Positions 8,323 through 18,147 of a stretch of 64,000 bases of DNA are shown here, piece after piece. The translations under genes and the position numbers were made by a program. The stretch covers positions 93,409-157,408 of the forward strand of contig JBBQJT010000001.1 of the NCBI GenBank assembly GCA_038326165.1, in the 5' to 3' direction. Within the stretch, counting starts at the first letter, position 1; each line of letters begins with the position of its first letter. The DNA is from JAEUUM01 sp038326165 (lineage in GTDB: Bacteria; Bacteroidota; Bacteroidia; Chitinophagales; Saprospiraceae). A model generated the notes under the pieces. That model was not told the DNA's origin, searched no databases, and saw nothing but the letters and a program-made list of their open reading frames with translations.

Positions 8323-8535
8323 TTATAATCTATTAATTGATTCGATATTACTTTCTTCAATGACGTACAAGGGGCGTTTCCTGATGTCAGTGTTGATTCT
8401 GCTGATGTATTCTCCCAAAACTCCAATTGAAATCAATTGGATGCCGCCAATAAACATTGTACTAATTATCAGCGAAGTCCAACCAGTTATTACACGATGC
8501 AAAAAGAATTGGCTTGCATTATGACGTCCCCACAT
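8323..8535 (-). pseudogene. Remnant of a GT2 (GtrB/DPM1-like) glycosyltransferase, C-terminus only
   Basis: The 70 codons encode GWTSLIISTMFIGGIQLISI, then GVLGEYISRIN and RKRPLYVIEE. This is the two-helix C-terminal membrane anchor of polyprenyl-phosphate glycosyltransferases such as GtrB. Those enzymes are normally about 310-330 residues long. Everything upstream (catalytic GT-A domain, first TM) is missing: an in-frame TGA lies five codons before the ATG, followed at once by the terminator of the neighbouring gene. A clean 3' stump like this points to a deletion or replacement event. The stump could only make an anchor without catalytic activity. Confidence 0.75.
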
Positions 8536-8554
8536 TGCCCCATTTTTTCAAAAT

Positions 8555-8588
8555 AAAAAAAGCCCTGTGATTATTCACAAGGCTTTTT
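8555..8588 (-). terminator. Rho-independent terminator after the haloperoxidase-like gene
   Basis: The stem AGCC-C-TGTGA with TCACA-A-GGCT (one C/A mismatch) closes on a TTAT loop and is flanked by A6 on the left and T5 on the right. On the minus strand it ends the 8610-9992 gene, 21 bases past its stop. Confidence 0.85.
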
Positions 8589-8609
8589 CGGTATAACACA
8601 ATAAATAAT

Positions 8610-9992
8610 TTATTTAGTCCAAGAAATTTGGTTGACTTTTCTTCCAATTCTGTAACCTAATTTTAAACCTTCAGTGCAATCCATTCTCCAGTGCACTCCT
8701 AATTTGATTCTTGATTCAGCATTTTCTTCTGCAAAAGAATAGAAATTAGGGAATGTTCTTGCATAACCACGGAAATCTACCCGTCCTTCATGGCAACGAT
8801 CTGTGAATGCGAAATCAGTACCAAACTCATCAGTTAAAACTTCAGCAGCAACCGCTCCAAAAGTTGAGTGACCTGATGGATATGCAGCAAAAGGTGGCGT
8901 TACGCCGTCTGCACTCAAGATGGTTTTCCAATTCGGGTCAATTACTTTTCTGATGTAAGTCACTGGGCGCTCAACTTGATATTTCCATTTTAAATACCAA
9001 ACTGCGTTGGAAGCATCACTCAGTCCTACCCCAATTTTAGTATTTGTTATCAAAGCTTTTTCTAAGTTGCAATCAGAATTATTGTAAACTTGAGAAGCAA
9101 TGGCGAACATTCTAACAGGAGGACTGAAAGTCAGGTTCAATAAATCATCACTCCAAAATTCTGCAACCCATTTGTCTTCTTCTGTTCCACTTTCAACGGT
9201 ATTGTAGTTTTCCAGTGCTTGAAGATAATAAACTGATTTTTTATCTTCACTATAAGGAATTGGCGCTGGAATGTTTCTGTCTGCAGGGCTTATTGCAAAC
9301 AATCTTGCTCCACCACCTGCATTTTCAGATACACCGACTCCAAATTTAGTCCAGTGACCAGCTTGAAAATTTGGAAATGTTGGTTCCCAAATACCGTTAC
9401 CAGGTAATTTGTTGTAAGCTTCAGTGGGACGTAGATACGCTTGGAAAGCATAACTGTCAGTTTTTAAATAATTCCAAAGTACTTCAGCAACATCACGTCC
9501 TCTTTTAAGGGAATTTTGTATTACTTCGTTGGAAATGCCTTGGCTATATTTGGTTTGTAATTCATTTTCGGCGGCTTGAAAAATTAGAGTTTGTGTTGCT
9601 CCAGGGAAGCCCGCTTTATAAATGAAGGCTTGAGCTGAACTGATTACCAAAGGCCAATTGTATTCCTTAGTTGCGTCAAAAACAGGTAAACTAACACCTG
9701 CCTTTTTTCCCATAATGGTCTGATAATTTGGCATACCCGGTAAAGCAGCTTCATACATAGCAAAGCCAGAATACGCCATCACGGTAGTGACAGGGCATGG
9801 GCGATAGCCAGCGGCGTATCTTTCTACTTCTAGCAGTGCTTCATTGTATCGGGTGATTACATCGCGCGCCTGAGAATCAGATACTTTTGGAATTGTGGAG
9901 TTAATGTCATCGTCTTTACGACAAGACGTAACGAATAATGACATGGATGCCATTGCTAACAATAAAATACTGAAAAGTGGTTTTGTGCTCAT
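8610..9992 (-). CDS. Vanadium-dependent haloperoxidase / PAP2-superfamily lipoprotein
   Basis: This 460-residue lipoprotein (lipobox ending at Cys24, FVTSC) belongs to the acid phosphatase/vanadium haloperoxidase superfamily. All three anion-pocket motifs are present: K335-x6-R342-P343, P372-S373-G374-H375, and S427-R428-x3-G432-x-H434-x3-D438. In the family these bind phosphate or vanadate, with His434 as the covalent or vanadate ligand and His375 as the acid-base residue. The N-terminal helical domain (about 40-330) matches bacterial haloperoxidase-like proteins more than small PAP2 lipid phosphatases. Whether it halogenates or hydrolyses phosphate esters cannot be decided here. It is a single-gene unit, with a promoter at 10071-10101 and a terminator at 8555-8588. 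Confidence 0.88.
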   Translation of the reverse strand: MSTKPLFSILLLAMASMSLFVTSCRKDDDINSTIPKVSDSQARDVITRYNEALLEVERYAAGYRPCPVTTVMAYSGFAMYEAALPGMPNYQTIMGKKAGVSLPVFDATKEYNWPLVISSAQAFIYKAGFPGATQTLIFQAAENELQTKYSQGISNEVIQNSLKRGRDVAEVLWNYLKTDSYAFQAYLRPTEAYNKLPGNGIWEPTFPNFQAGHWTKFGVGVSENAGGGARLFAISPADRNIPAPIPYSEDKKSVYYLQALENYNTVESGTEEDKWVAEFWSDDLLNLTFSPPVRMFAIASQVYNNSDCNLEKALITNTKIGVGLSDASNAVWYLKWKYQVERPVTYIRKVIDPNWKTILSADGVTPPFAAYPSGHSTFGAVAAEVLTDEFGTDFAFTDRCHEGRVDFRGYARTFPNFYSFAEENAESRIKLGVHWRMDCTEGLKLGYRIGRKVNQISWTK

Positions 9993-10070
9993 GGGTAGAG
10001 ATTAGTTTGTGTATGTTTGATATGTTGGCAAATCAGTAAAACCCAATCAGAATATTTGTTTTACATGGTG

Positions 10071-10101
10071 CAAAAATAGCTCCATTTTATAATTTTTACA
10101 A
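10071..10101 (-). promoter_or_regulatory. Predicted promoter for the haloperoxidase-like gene
   Basis: On the minus strand, TTG (10099-10101) is followed after 20 bases by TATTTTTG (10071-10078). This matches the Bacteroidota TTG-N(17-23)-TAnnTTTG consensus. The implied 5' leader is about 70 bases. Confidence 0.55.
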
Positions 10102-10240
10102 GATTTCTTGTGTTTTTTTGACTAAATTAGAATTTTAGTTGATAAATAAGCTTCTTGCATCAACAATATTTATTCAATTTCAATTAAGTATAAAGATTAG
10201 TTATAATTATTGAGGTGTGTTGAGTCAATTTTTCTAAATC

Positions 10241-12436
10241 CTAAAGATTGATTTTGATGGTAATGTAGAATGAGCGACCATCAGAAGGCCAGATTCCAGG
10301 TCCAGGATATATCAATGGTCGTTTTGTAAAATAGGAATTATCCGTAAGATTATTGATGCCAAAATTTAAAGTTAGATATTTTGCAAATGGTATTCTGAAA
10401 TTTATATCAAACACGCCGTATGATGGAACCAAGCCAATCGAGCCATTCTCAGAAGCAGATAGCGTATTTCCAGGATCAGAGAAACTTGAAGAAGTATAAC
10501 TGAATTGCAAGTTTGAACTAAAATTCAAATATTGGAATTCTATGCCGTTTCTTGAAATGAATCTTGGCACACTTTCAACTTCATTGCCCGAAATATCTGT
10601 ATTGGATCCATTAATACCTTTCAAAGCCAGATTAGCATTTTGATATTGAGCTTTCATAATCGATGTGGATGTGAAAACCGAAATTGTAGTTTTTTTGGAT
10701 TGCAGGATTTCATATTCTAAAAATGTTTCCAACCCATGAGTAATGCTATTTCCGATGTTGGTTTTATAGATGTATGTTTGATTGTTTTCGTCTGTCTGAA
10801 GCAGATCTCCCATTCTGTGGTTATAAAGCATTGTAAAGTAGGTTAATTCATACTTTAGTCGTCGATGTAAATAACCGTTCATTCCAACTTCAAAATTAAA
10901 CCCTGTTGCATTTTTTAGATTTTTATTGGCTTTTTGAAGATTCGATGCCGGAATAATATCTTTGAATAAAACGGGTCGATATGCTTGGGAAAAAGCTGCA
11001 TATAACCGATGATGGTTGTTGATTTGATATTGCGTATTAATTCCAAAAACAGGGATGTTATGCTTTATTTGGTTTGGAATGTCTTCCGGATCCAAATAAC
11101 TAATATAGCCAGAAAAATTGGTGTAACCATTTTCGTACCGAATTCCTGGTGCGATTGTGAACTTTGAGTTGATATGTATTAGGTTTTCTATTGCTATTGC
11201 TATACTTTGGCTTTTATATTTCATGTCTCTTCCAAAGGAAAAACCATTTACTGGTTGAACAGTCAAATCGTAATCACTGCCATTGGTTCCGATTCCTCTT
11301 TGTTTTCGAGTCATGTCATTATTAAAATACCTGATGCTGGTACTGAGGACATTTTTGAACTTTCCAATTCTATACTGATTTAGCATGCGCAATTCTGTTG
11401 TTCTTGAATTGAACATGTCAATATTCACAGCCCTATTTGCAAATTTTTCAGTCAATGGATCGGGGAGATCGGCTTTATTTGCAAAACCTTCAAATTCTAC
11501 ACTATTCCTTGAGCCAAAAACACCTGAAACGATCCAGTTAAGTTGGGTATTGGATCCAATTTTCCAATTGAGCGTCATCGATGGAATTGTAATGGCTGGA
11601 CTGTAGTAGTTTCTGTTTCTAGTAGATTGTTTTGGGTTCTCGTAAAAAGTGCTATCGGTGAGCGGACCAGGTATCTTGTATCTGTAAACATTTCTTCCTA
11701 TTTCAAATTTTAAACTCAAGTCAGAATTTATTTGATACTTGAGCTGCAAAAATTGGGCTAGGCTACTTGAGCTTGAGTTTTCCCGATATCCTTCACTTGT
11801 TCTATTGCTATTGTATGCGTAATAACTGAATTTCTTTGTAGAGCCACCAATAGCATTGTAGCTGCTTAAAGCGCCAAAAGAGCCGACAGTATTGATACTT
11901 TCAATACTTAGTGGTTTATTTGGAGTTCCAGTTTTAGTAACATAATTGACCATTCCGCCAAATGCTGAACCATATTGTAAAGCAGCAGTTCCTCGCAGAA
12001 TTTCTATTTTTTCAATTGATTCCAGGGGAGGACTGTAATGGCTTGCAGGATAGCCGTAAAGATCGGAATTGATTATAACATCATTTTGTCTGATATTCAT
12101 CTCCCAACTTCGGTGGGGATCCAATCCTCGTAACGAGAAATTAATTTGATTTCCTGAACCATCCATGTCATAAATAAATGCTCCTGGTACTTTGGCAAAT
12201 AGTTGTCTTCCTATTTTATCGGCAACGTTGCTGGGCAAGTTAGCAAGAGAAACGACTTCAGATTTTACGCCACCTACAATATAGGTGTTATGAATATCAG
12301 GAAGTTTGTCAATTTTATTCTGTTTAATCAAAGCTGTAATCTCCACAGGTGCGAGGTGTAGAATTTTTGAGCTGTCCAAAAGCGTTTGCCCTATGGCAGT
12401 GGTACAAATAAAAAGTAGAAAAATTATTAATCTCAT
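10241..12436 (-). CDS. TonB-dependent receptor, FecA-like
   Basis: This is an outer-membrane active transporter of about 731 residues. It has a signal peptide (LIIFLLFICTTAIGQ), a plug domain at about 55-175 with FSLRGLDPHRSWEMNIRQND and IEILRGTAALQYGSAFGGMV, and a 22-strand barrel of alternating aromatic strands. It ends GRSFYITIKINL. The plug motifs resemble receptors for ferric citrate and related siderophores; the ligand is not provable from sequence. No SusD-like partner or N-terminal signalling domain is present, and it has no CarboxypepD_reg extension, unlike the receptor at 61213. I prefer ATG at 12436 over a TTG four codons upstream. The motor genes at 4844-7838 would energise it. 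Confidence 0.88.
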   Translation of the reverse strand: MRLIIFLLFICTTAIGQTLLDSSKILHLAPVEITALIKQNKIDKLPDIHNTYIVGGVKSEVVSLANLPSNVADKIGRQLFAKVPGAFIYDMDGSGNQINFSLRGLDPHRSWEMNIRQNDVIINSDLYGYPASHYSPPLESIEKIEILRGTAALQYGSAFGGMVNYVTKTGTPNKPLSIESINTVGSFGALSSYNAIGGSTKKFSYYAYNSNRTSEGYRENSSSSSLAQFLQLKYQINSDLSLKFEIGRNVYRYKIPGPLTDSTFYENPKQSTRNRNYYSPAITIPSMTLNWKIGSNTQLNWIVSGVFGSRNSVEFEGFANKADLPDPLTEKFANRAVNIDMFNSRTTELRMLNQYRIGKFKNVLSTSIRYFNNDMTRKQRGIGTNGSDYDLTVQPVNGFSFGRDMKYKSQSIAIAIENLIHINSKFTIAPGIRYENGYTNFSGYISYLDPEDIPNQIKHNIPVFGINTQYQINNHHRLYAAFSQAYRPVLFKDIIPASNLQKANKNLKNATGFNFEVGMNGYLHRRLKYELTYFTMLYNHRMGDLLQTDENNQTYIYKTNIGNSITHGLETFLEYEILQSKKTTISVFTSTSIMKAQYQNANLALKGINGSNTDISGNEVESVPRFISRNGIEFQYLNFSSNLQFSYTSSSFSDPGNTLSASENGSIGLVPSYGVFDINFRIPFAKYLTLNFGINNLTDNSYFTKRPLIYPGPGIWPSDGRSFYITIKINL

Positions 12437-12562
12437 CGATCGCAACAAGGTAACTAGACTGAATTACGAAGTCGATTATGCATTGTTGCACAATATGTTA
12501 ACAATGATACATATAGATTGATGAATCCCTTAAAACTGCTGATTAAATAGATAACCCTTAGG

Positions 12563-13939
12563 TCAATTTAACATTCCAGTCAATTGACCAGGAAGAATAC
12601 CTAATAAAAGGCTTGCCAGAGTCACAAAAACAATCACTCCTTCATACAATGCTGAATTACGGATTTTTTTCTCATGGAATGCAGGTGATGCAATTGCTGT
12701 ATTAACGACTCTTAAGTAGTAGTAGGCACCAATAACAGTATTGATAACAGCGAAAACCACTACGTAGATATGTTGAGATTTAACGGCTCCAATAAGGACG
12801 AAATATTTTGCAAAGAAACCTCCCAGTGGTGGTATGCCTGCCATAGAGAATAATAACAGAATTAGACAAACTCCTTGCAAGGGCGCTGAATAAACTAAAC
12901 CTCTCAATGATTCAATTGAGTATTCCCCTGTATATTTTTTTACGTTGAGGAAAATTGCAAACGCACCAACCGATGTCAATGCATAACTGGTAGCATAAAA
13001 AAACAATGCATCTGCTGCACCCTCTCCATTAACCATAATCGCTATCAACATATATCCTGCATGAGAAATACCAGAATAAGCCATTAGTCTTTTAAAATCT
13101 GTTTGTTGTATTGCAGATAAATTTCCGACAAATAAAGTCAATACTGCAATAATGGCAATCGAATTAATCCAAATTTCATCAAGTCCTGGAATTCCAAGGT
13201 TTAGAAATCGATACAAAGCAGCAAATGCGCTTACTTTCACGATAGTAGCCATGAATCCAGTTATCAATGACGGTGAACCCTGATAAACATCTGGTACCCA
13301 GAAATGAAATGGAGCCGCACCGACCTTGAAGAGGAATCCACATAAGGTTAAAGCAATACCAGTGTAGAAAAGTCCTGGAAAATATGGTTGGCCGCTTTTT
13401 AAGCTTATTTCATGTAGGTCAAAACTATTGGTTGCGCCATAAATCATTGCAATCCCGAAAAGCATAATTGCACTGGCAAAAGCCCCCATTAAGAAGTATT
13501 TCAAAGAAGCTTCATTGGATAGATAATTGTTCCTATTGCTTCCTGCCAATATATAGAGTGGGATGGATAATATTTCAATTCCGAGAAACAACATGGTCAA
13601 ATTGTGATAACTCACCAAACAAATGCCACCCACCAATGAAAACAAAAGCAATGCATAAGTATCTTCTATTGCTTTAAAATTCTCAGTGTAATGTTTGTGA
13701 CATAAAATAAACCACAATACACTCACAACAATTATGAGAGATGAAAATGCAAGTGCAAAATTGTCGAACTTTAACATTCCAGAAAACCAAATAGCGTCTT
13801 TTGACCATTCATTTGAATTTAAATAGACCATTCCCAACAACACAGGAATGATGACCAAAAGGCTTTTGTTTTTGACATGAAATAAACCCATCATCAAAAC
13901 CAAAACTCCAAGAATCGACAGTATAATTAGTGCAGCCAT
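12563..13939 (-). CDS. nuoN: NADH-quinone oxidoreductase subunit N
   Basis: This is an antiporter-like membrane subunit of complex I and one of its three large proton-pumping modules. The 458 residues are almost all hydrophobic, with 13-14 predicted helices. Conserved elements include GIEILSIPLYILAG, LFKVGAAPFHFWVPDVYQG (central Lys and His of the pumping path) and LMAYSGISHAGYML. It is the last gene of the fourteen-gene nuo operon and starts 3 bases after nuoM. No clear terminator hairpin is seen in the 114 bases before the receptor gene on the same strand. Confidence 0.96.
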   Translation of the reverse strand: MAALIILSILGVLVLMMGLFHVKNKSLLVIIPVLLGMVYLNSNEWSKDAIWFSGMLKFDNFALAFSSLIIVVSVLWFILCHKHYTENFKAIEDTYALLLFSLVGGICLVSYHNLTMLFLGIEILSIPLYILAGSNRNNYLSNEASLKYFLMGAFASAIMLFGIAMIYGATNSFDLHEISLKSGQPYFPGLFYTGIALTLCGFLFKVGAAPFHFWVPDVYQGSPSLITGFMATIVKVSAFAALYRFLNLGIPGLDEIWINSIAIIAVLTLFVGNLSAIQQTDFKRLMAYSGISHAGYMLIAIMVNGEGAADALFFYATSYALTSVGAFAIFLNVKKYTGEYSIESLRGLVYSAPLQGVCLILLLFSMAGIPPLGGFFAKYFVLIGAVKSQHIYVVVFAVINTVIGAYYYLRVVNTAIASPAFHEKKIRNSALYEGVIVFVTLASLLLGILPGQLTGMLN

Positions 13940-13942
13940 TAA

Positions 13943-15388
13943 TCAATAAGTTTGAGTGATTTGGGTCAAAGATTCTATACTCGGCTTTATTGTATCCAAT
14001 ATATAATTTGGGAACAAACCGACGAATAATATGATAACAATCAAACATCCCAAAACCAGTAATTCTTCTGTATTTAGATCTGTTATTACCTTTTGAAATC
14101 TGTAATCGAGACCTAACATAGTTTTCTGATACATTCTCAACATATAAGTAGCTCCAATGATTATTGTGAGTCCGCCTATCACAGCTGCCCACACATTATA
14201 ATCATAGATACCTGCCAAGAGTAAAAATTCTCCAACAAATCCGTTTGTCAAGGGTAACGAAACACTCGCCAAGGTGAGCACAAGAAAACTTGCTGCTAAG
14301 GCAGGAGCATTTTGTCTGATGCCACCAAGTTCCGGTATGTAACTTGTCCCTGTGCGATCAAGAATCAAATCTGCTACATAAAATAAGCCAACAACTATTA
14401 TCCCATGATTAAACATTTGTAGAACCCCACCAGATAGGCCATCATAATTAAAAACCAATATGCCTGCAGCTATCAACCCAACGTGAGACAATGAAGAGTA
14501 TGCTAATAGGGTTTTTAAGTTTTTTTGGTTAAAAGCCAATACACCTCCATATAAAACTCCTGCTAGAGCCAGTCCAATGAGAATTGGATTTAGAGTTGTT
14601 ACAGCCAATGGAGTTACAGGAATATACCATTTGAGCAATCCAAATAATCCCATTTTAAGCATTATCCCTGATAAAAGCATTGTACCTGAAGTTGGGGCTT
14701 GTGTGTATGTATTAGCCTGCCAAGTATGAAAAGGAATCAGCGGAATCTTGATGACAAAAGCTAGCAAAAATCCTCCAGCTACCCATATTTGCTCGACTTG
14801 ACTCAATCCATTGTTATAAAATGAATCAATTGAAAAATTTGGTGAAGGCAGTTTTGAGTATATATATAGTATTGAGCCCAACATGAATACCGAACCAAAT
14901 AGAGTATAAATAAAGAATTTTACGACAGTCTTTACTCTGTTTTCATCACCCCACAAAAAGATGATGATATAAATTGGTATCAAAGCGAGTTCCCAACACA
15001 AATAAAATAACAACGCATCCTGAGCCATAAATACTCCAAGCATTCCTGCTTGCATTAAAAGTGCCAAGGCATAGAATATATTGGAATTAGTTCTTTTAGA
15101 ATCAATTCTCAACAAAACAACAGGCATTAAAATATTGGTCATCAAAACCAGCAAAGCTGCAATTCCGTCAACTCCTATGTGAAAAAAAGCACCAATCGAA
15201 GGTATCCAATTGGACCTATAGGTAAATTGTAAACCACCTGTTGGATCTAAAGAATTGAAAACATAAATAGCAAGTGCAACATTGATCAACGCAGAAATCA
15301 TTGCCAAGGACTTTGATGCTTTTCCTGTCAAAAATGCAGAAAAAACAGAACCAGCCAATGCAACTAATAAAATAACTAATACATTCAT
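13943..15388 (-). CDS. nuoM: NADH-quinone oxidoreductase subunit M
   Basis: This is the second antiporter-like subunit of complex I, with 481 residues and about 14 helices. Signature segments are CWELALIPIYIIIFLWG (conserved Glu of TM5), IPLIPFHTWQANTYTQAPTS and LAYSSLSHVGLIAAG. The conserved charged residues needed for proton transfer are in place. Its ATG overlaps the end of nuoL by 4 bases, which suggests translational coupling. Confidence 0.96.
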   Translation of the reverse strand: MNVLVILLVALAGSVFSAFLTGKASKSLAMISALINVALAIYVFNSLDPTGGLQFTYRSNWIPSIGAFFHIGVDGIAALLVLMTNILMPVVLLRIDSKRTNSNIFYALALLMQAGMLGVFMAQDALLFYLCWELALIPIYIIIFLWGDENRVKTVVKFFIYTLFGSVFMLGSILYIYSKLPSPNFSIDSFYNNGLSQVEQIWVAGGFLLAFVIKIPLIPFHTWQANTYTQAPTSGTMLLSGIMLKMGLFGLLKWYIPVTPLAVTTLNPILIGLALAGVLYGGVLAFNQKNLKTLLAYSSLSHVGLIAAGILVFNYDGLSGGVLQMFNHGIIVVGLFYVADLILDRTGTSYIPELGGIRQNAPALAASFLVLTLASVSLPLTNGFVGEFLLLAGIYDYNVWAAVIGGLTIIIGATYMLRMYQKTMLGLDYRFQKVITDLNTEELLVLGCLIVIILFVGLFPNYILDTIKPSIESLTQITQTY

Positions 15389-17271
15389 CTGCTAAGATAT
15401 TGAAACACCAAAAGTGTAATGATTCCTAATACCATACTTAATATATAAACTCCTGTTGAACCTGATTGAATTCTTCTGATGGTTTGGCCACTTAACAGGG
15501 TTGTTAGGCTAACTTGGTTAACCAATCCATCAAAAAGTTTGGATTCTAAAACCCCATTTGTCCATTTTGAAATTCTTGCAAAATTCTGGGTTATGAGTGA
15601 ATCATAGGCTTCATCAATGTAAAACTTATTATCAATAGCCTTGGCCCAAAACCCATTGTTGACTTGTAGTGCTTTTTCTCCACTGCACCATTTCCTGACA
15701 AGAATAAAGATGATAATCAAAGCGACAACCGAAACACCCATTAAACAGTATTCAAAAAAGTGTGACACGTGTCCTTCTTGTTGTACTTTGATTGCCGGTG
15801 CCAAAAAGGAATTCAGCCAATGAAAATCGCTGATAACTTCTGGCAAACCCAGTACACCTGAAAACATTGAAGCCAGAGCAAGAAGCACCAAAGGGACCGT
15901 TATTGTCAAAGGAGATTCATGCAAATGTGAAGCTTGATGATCTGTACCTCTAAATGAATTGCTAAAAGTTAAAAAATATAAACGAAGCATATAAATTGCT
16001 GTCAATACACTTGTTAGAGCAAGGAAGAAAAACATCCAAACAGATTTTGAATAAGCCATTGCAAGTATTTCATCTTTTGAAAAGAAAGCTGCAAATGGCG
16101 GAAAACCAATAATAGTCAATGTGCCAATTAGAAATGTGAAATGAGTAATCGGTAATGCTTTAGTCAATCCTCCCATCTTCCGGATATCTTGTTCACCACT
16201 CATAGCATGGATTACACTTCCTGCCCCTAAAAAGAGAAGTGCTTTAAAGAATGCATGGGTACCGAGATGGAAAATAGCTGAGCTGAAGGCACCGGCACCA
16301 ACTGCGGCAAACATAAAACCCAATTGACTCACAGTAGAGTAGGCCAATACTTTTTTAATATCATTTTGTCTCAATCCTATTATTGCTGCAATAAGTGCAG
16401 TTGCTACCCCGACAGCAAAAATTAGATTTAAGCTTATTGGAGCCAAAACAAACAAACTACTCAATCGCACTACTAGATAAATACCTGCTGTAACCATTGT
16501 AGCTGCATGAATCAGTGCAGAAACTGGTGTTGGACCAGCCATTGCGTCAGGAAGCCATGTATACAATGGGATTTGAGCACTCTTACCTGTTGCTCCGAAG
16601 AATAGACAGAGTGTGATCATTGTTGCTAATCCTGTTGTGATCATTCCACCACCAGCTAATTCATTTATTTTAGAATATTCCAAAGTATTGAATTGGATCA
16701 AACAAGTAAATATGGCAATTAAAAAGCCTAGGTCACCAATTCTGTTGATGATAAAGGCTTTTCTGGCTGCATCATTATTTTCATGATCTTTGTACCAAAA
16801 GCCAATCAACAGATAGGAACACAAACCTACACCTTCCCATCCGATAAATGTAACCAACATATTACTGCCCAAAACAAGCAGCAACATGAAAAATACAAAG
16901 AGATTCAAGTAAGCAAAAAAAGTGTTTTGATTTTCATCATCATGCATGTATCCTTGAGAATACAAATGAATTAAAGAACCTACCCCAGTAATTATGCTGA
17001 GCATGATCAAGGTGAGTTGGTCAATATGAAAACTGAAGGAAATATGTGCCCATGAAGAGCTAAACCATTCACCTATTGTTAGATGAAGTCCTAATGGCTC
17101 TGCGCCAATTGGGCCCCAAAGACTTACCACCAAACCAAATGATGCAATTAGAGCCAAAGTGCTGATCCAAGAACCAACTGATTTTGGCAATTGCTTTCCA
17201 AAGAAAATATTGATTGTAAAGCCAATCAATGGAAGCAACGGAATCATTAAGGCCATTTCTCTTATACCCAT
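15385..17271 (-). CDS. nuoL: NADH-quinone oxidoreductase subunit L
   Basis: This is the largest, most distal antiporter-like subunit of complex I, with 628 residues. Motifs include FIGWEGVGLCSYLLIGFWY, GKSAQIPLYTWLPDAMAGPT (lysine of the pumping channel), LIHAATMVTAGIYLVVRLS and AYSTVSQLGFMF. The C-terminal part holds the extra hydrophobic segments and a polar amphipathic region (about 545-600) consistent with the lateral helix HL. ATG at 17271 is used; a second ATG five codons in fits the family start equally well. Confidence 0.96.
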   Translation of the reverse strand: MGIREMALMIPLLPLIGFTINIFFGKQLPKSVGSWISTLALIASFGLVVSLWGPIGAEPLGLHLTIGEWFSSSWAHISFSFHIDQLTLIMLSIITGVGSLIHLYSQGYMHDDENQNTFFAYLNLFVFFMLLLVLGSNMLVTFIGWEGVGLCSYLLIGFWYKDHENNDAARKAFIINRIGDLGFLIAIFTCLIQFNTLEYSKINELAGGGMITTGLATMITLCLFFGATGKSAQIPLYTWLPDAMAGPTPVSALIHAATMVTAGIYLVVRLSSLFVLAPISLNLIFAVGVATALIAAIIGLRQNDIKKVLAYSTVSQLGFMFAAVGAGAFSSAIFHLGTHAFFKALLFLGAGSVIHAMSGEQDIRKMGGLTKALPITHFTFLIGTLTIIGFPPFAAFFSKDEILAMAYSKSVWMFFFLALTSVLTAIYMLRLYFLTFSNSFRGTDHQASHLHESPLTITVPLVLLALASMFSGVLGLPEVISDFHWLNSFLAPAIKVQQEGHVSHFFEYCLMGVSVVALIIIFILVRKWCSGEKALQVNNGFWAKAIDNKFYIDEAYDSLITQNFARISKWTNGVLESKLFDGLVNQVSLTTLLSGQTIRRIQSGSTGVYILSMVLGIITLLVFQYLSR

Positions 17272-17281
17272 ATCTGCGTTG

Positions 17282-17602
17282 TTACCATTTTAAGTTTTGC
17301 AATTTATCGATATCGACTGAATGCATATTTCTATATATCATTACCAATATTGCTAAGCCCACAGCAACTTCGGCAGCAGCGATTATCATTATAAAAAAAA
17401 CAAAAGTTTGCCCTCCTGCACTGTGATGATGGGCTGAAAACGCGACTAAGAGCAAATTCACAGCATTAAGCATCAATTCCACACACATGAATATGATGAT
17501 TGCATTCTTTCGGATAAGTACTCCAGTCACTCCTACACTAAACAGTAGGCATGCCAAAACGACATAATGCTCTAGTGAAATTTGTTGTAATAATGGTATC
17601 AT
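17282..17602 (-). CDS. nuoK: NADH-quinone oxidoreductase subunit K
   Basis: This 106-residue, three-helix subunit of complex I matches the usual size (about 100). The conserved membrane glutamates are visible in FMCVELMLNAVNLLLVAF and in the later AAEVAVGLAILVMIY segment. Such Glu residues are part of the E-channel linking quinone chemistry to the antiporter modules. It lies 10 bases before nuoL and 1 base after nuoJ. Confidence 0.96.
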   Translation of the reverse strand: MIPLLQQISLEHYVVLACLLFSVGVTGVLIRKNAIIIFMCVELMLNAVNLLLVAFSAHHHSAGGQTFVFFIMIIAAAEVAVGLAILVMIYRNMHSVDIDKLQNLKW

Positions 17603-17603
17603 A

Positions 17604-18101
17604 TCAATCTATATCTTTTTTGGCCAACATTACCGAACCTGCAATGGCAGCGAACAATAATACCGACGATAATTCAAAAGGCAGTAAATAGGTCGTAAAC
17701 AAAGCTTTTCCTAATGACTGCACAGTTCCTAATTCTCCAAGAGATTGAACCTGAGCCATTGAGGTATCTGCGCTTTTTGAAGCAGCTGTTAAAACCAATA
17801 ACATAATTCCACCGGTTAATACTGCACCTAACTTTCCAAAATTAGATTTTGGCTGATCACTGTCTTTATTGAGGTTCAACATCATCACTACAAATAAGAA
17901 CAATACCATGATGGCTCCTGCATAGACTATGATATGAACTATTGCCAAAAATTCTGCATTCATCAGAATAAAATGTCCTGCAATAGCAAAAAAGCAAAGG
18001 ACCAGATACAACACGCTGTGTACCGGACTTTTAGCGAACACTACCAACACTGCGGATAACAATGCAATAGCTGACAATACATAAAAAGCAATTTCTGACA
18101 T
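17604..18101 (-). CDS. nuoJ: NADH-quinone oxidoreductase subunit J
   Basis: This 165-residue membrane subunit has five predicted helices. The characteristic segment HIIVYAGAIMVLFLFVVMML is the TM3 pi-bulge region of the family. The C-terminal helix ends in a short charged tail (KKDID). It is packed tightly against nuoK and separated from nuoI by 46 bases. Confidence 0.96.
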   Translation of the reverse strand: MSEIAFYVLSAIALLSAVLVVFAKSPVHSVLYLVLCFFAIAGHFILMNAEFLAIVHIIVYAGAIMVLFLFVVMMLNLNKDSDQPKSNFGKLGAVLTGGIMLLVLTAASKSADTSMAQVQSLGELGTVQSLGKALFTTYLLPFELSSVLLFAAIAGSVMLAKKDID

Positions 18102-18147
18102 TCAGATTATTTGTTTGGCAGTGCGAAATTATAAAATGATATCACAA

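Noticed and set aside
8193..8426. 77-codon minus-strand frame overlapping the glycosyltransferase stump
   Set aside because: It is out of frame with the recognisable GtrB-like segment and its own translation shows no conserved pattern.
8276..8524. 82-codon plus-strand frame over the glycosyltransferase stump
   Set aside because: It is the reverse-strand shadow of the GtrB-like membrane anchor; hydrophobicity comes from that.
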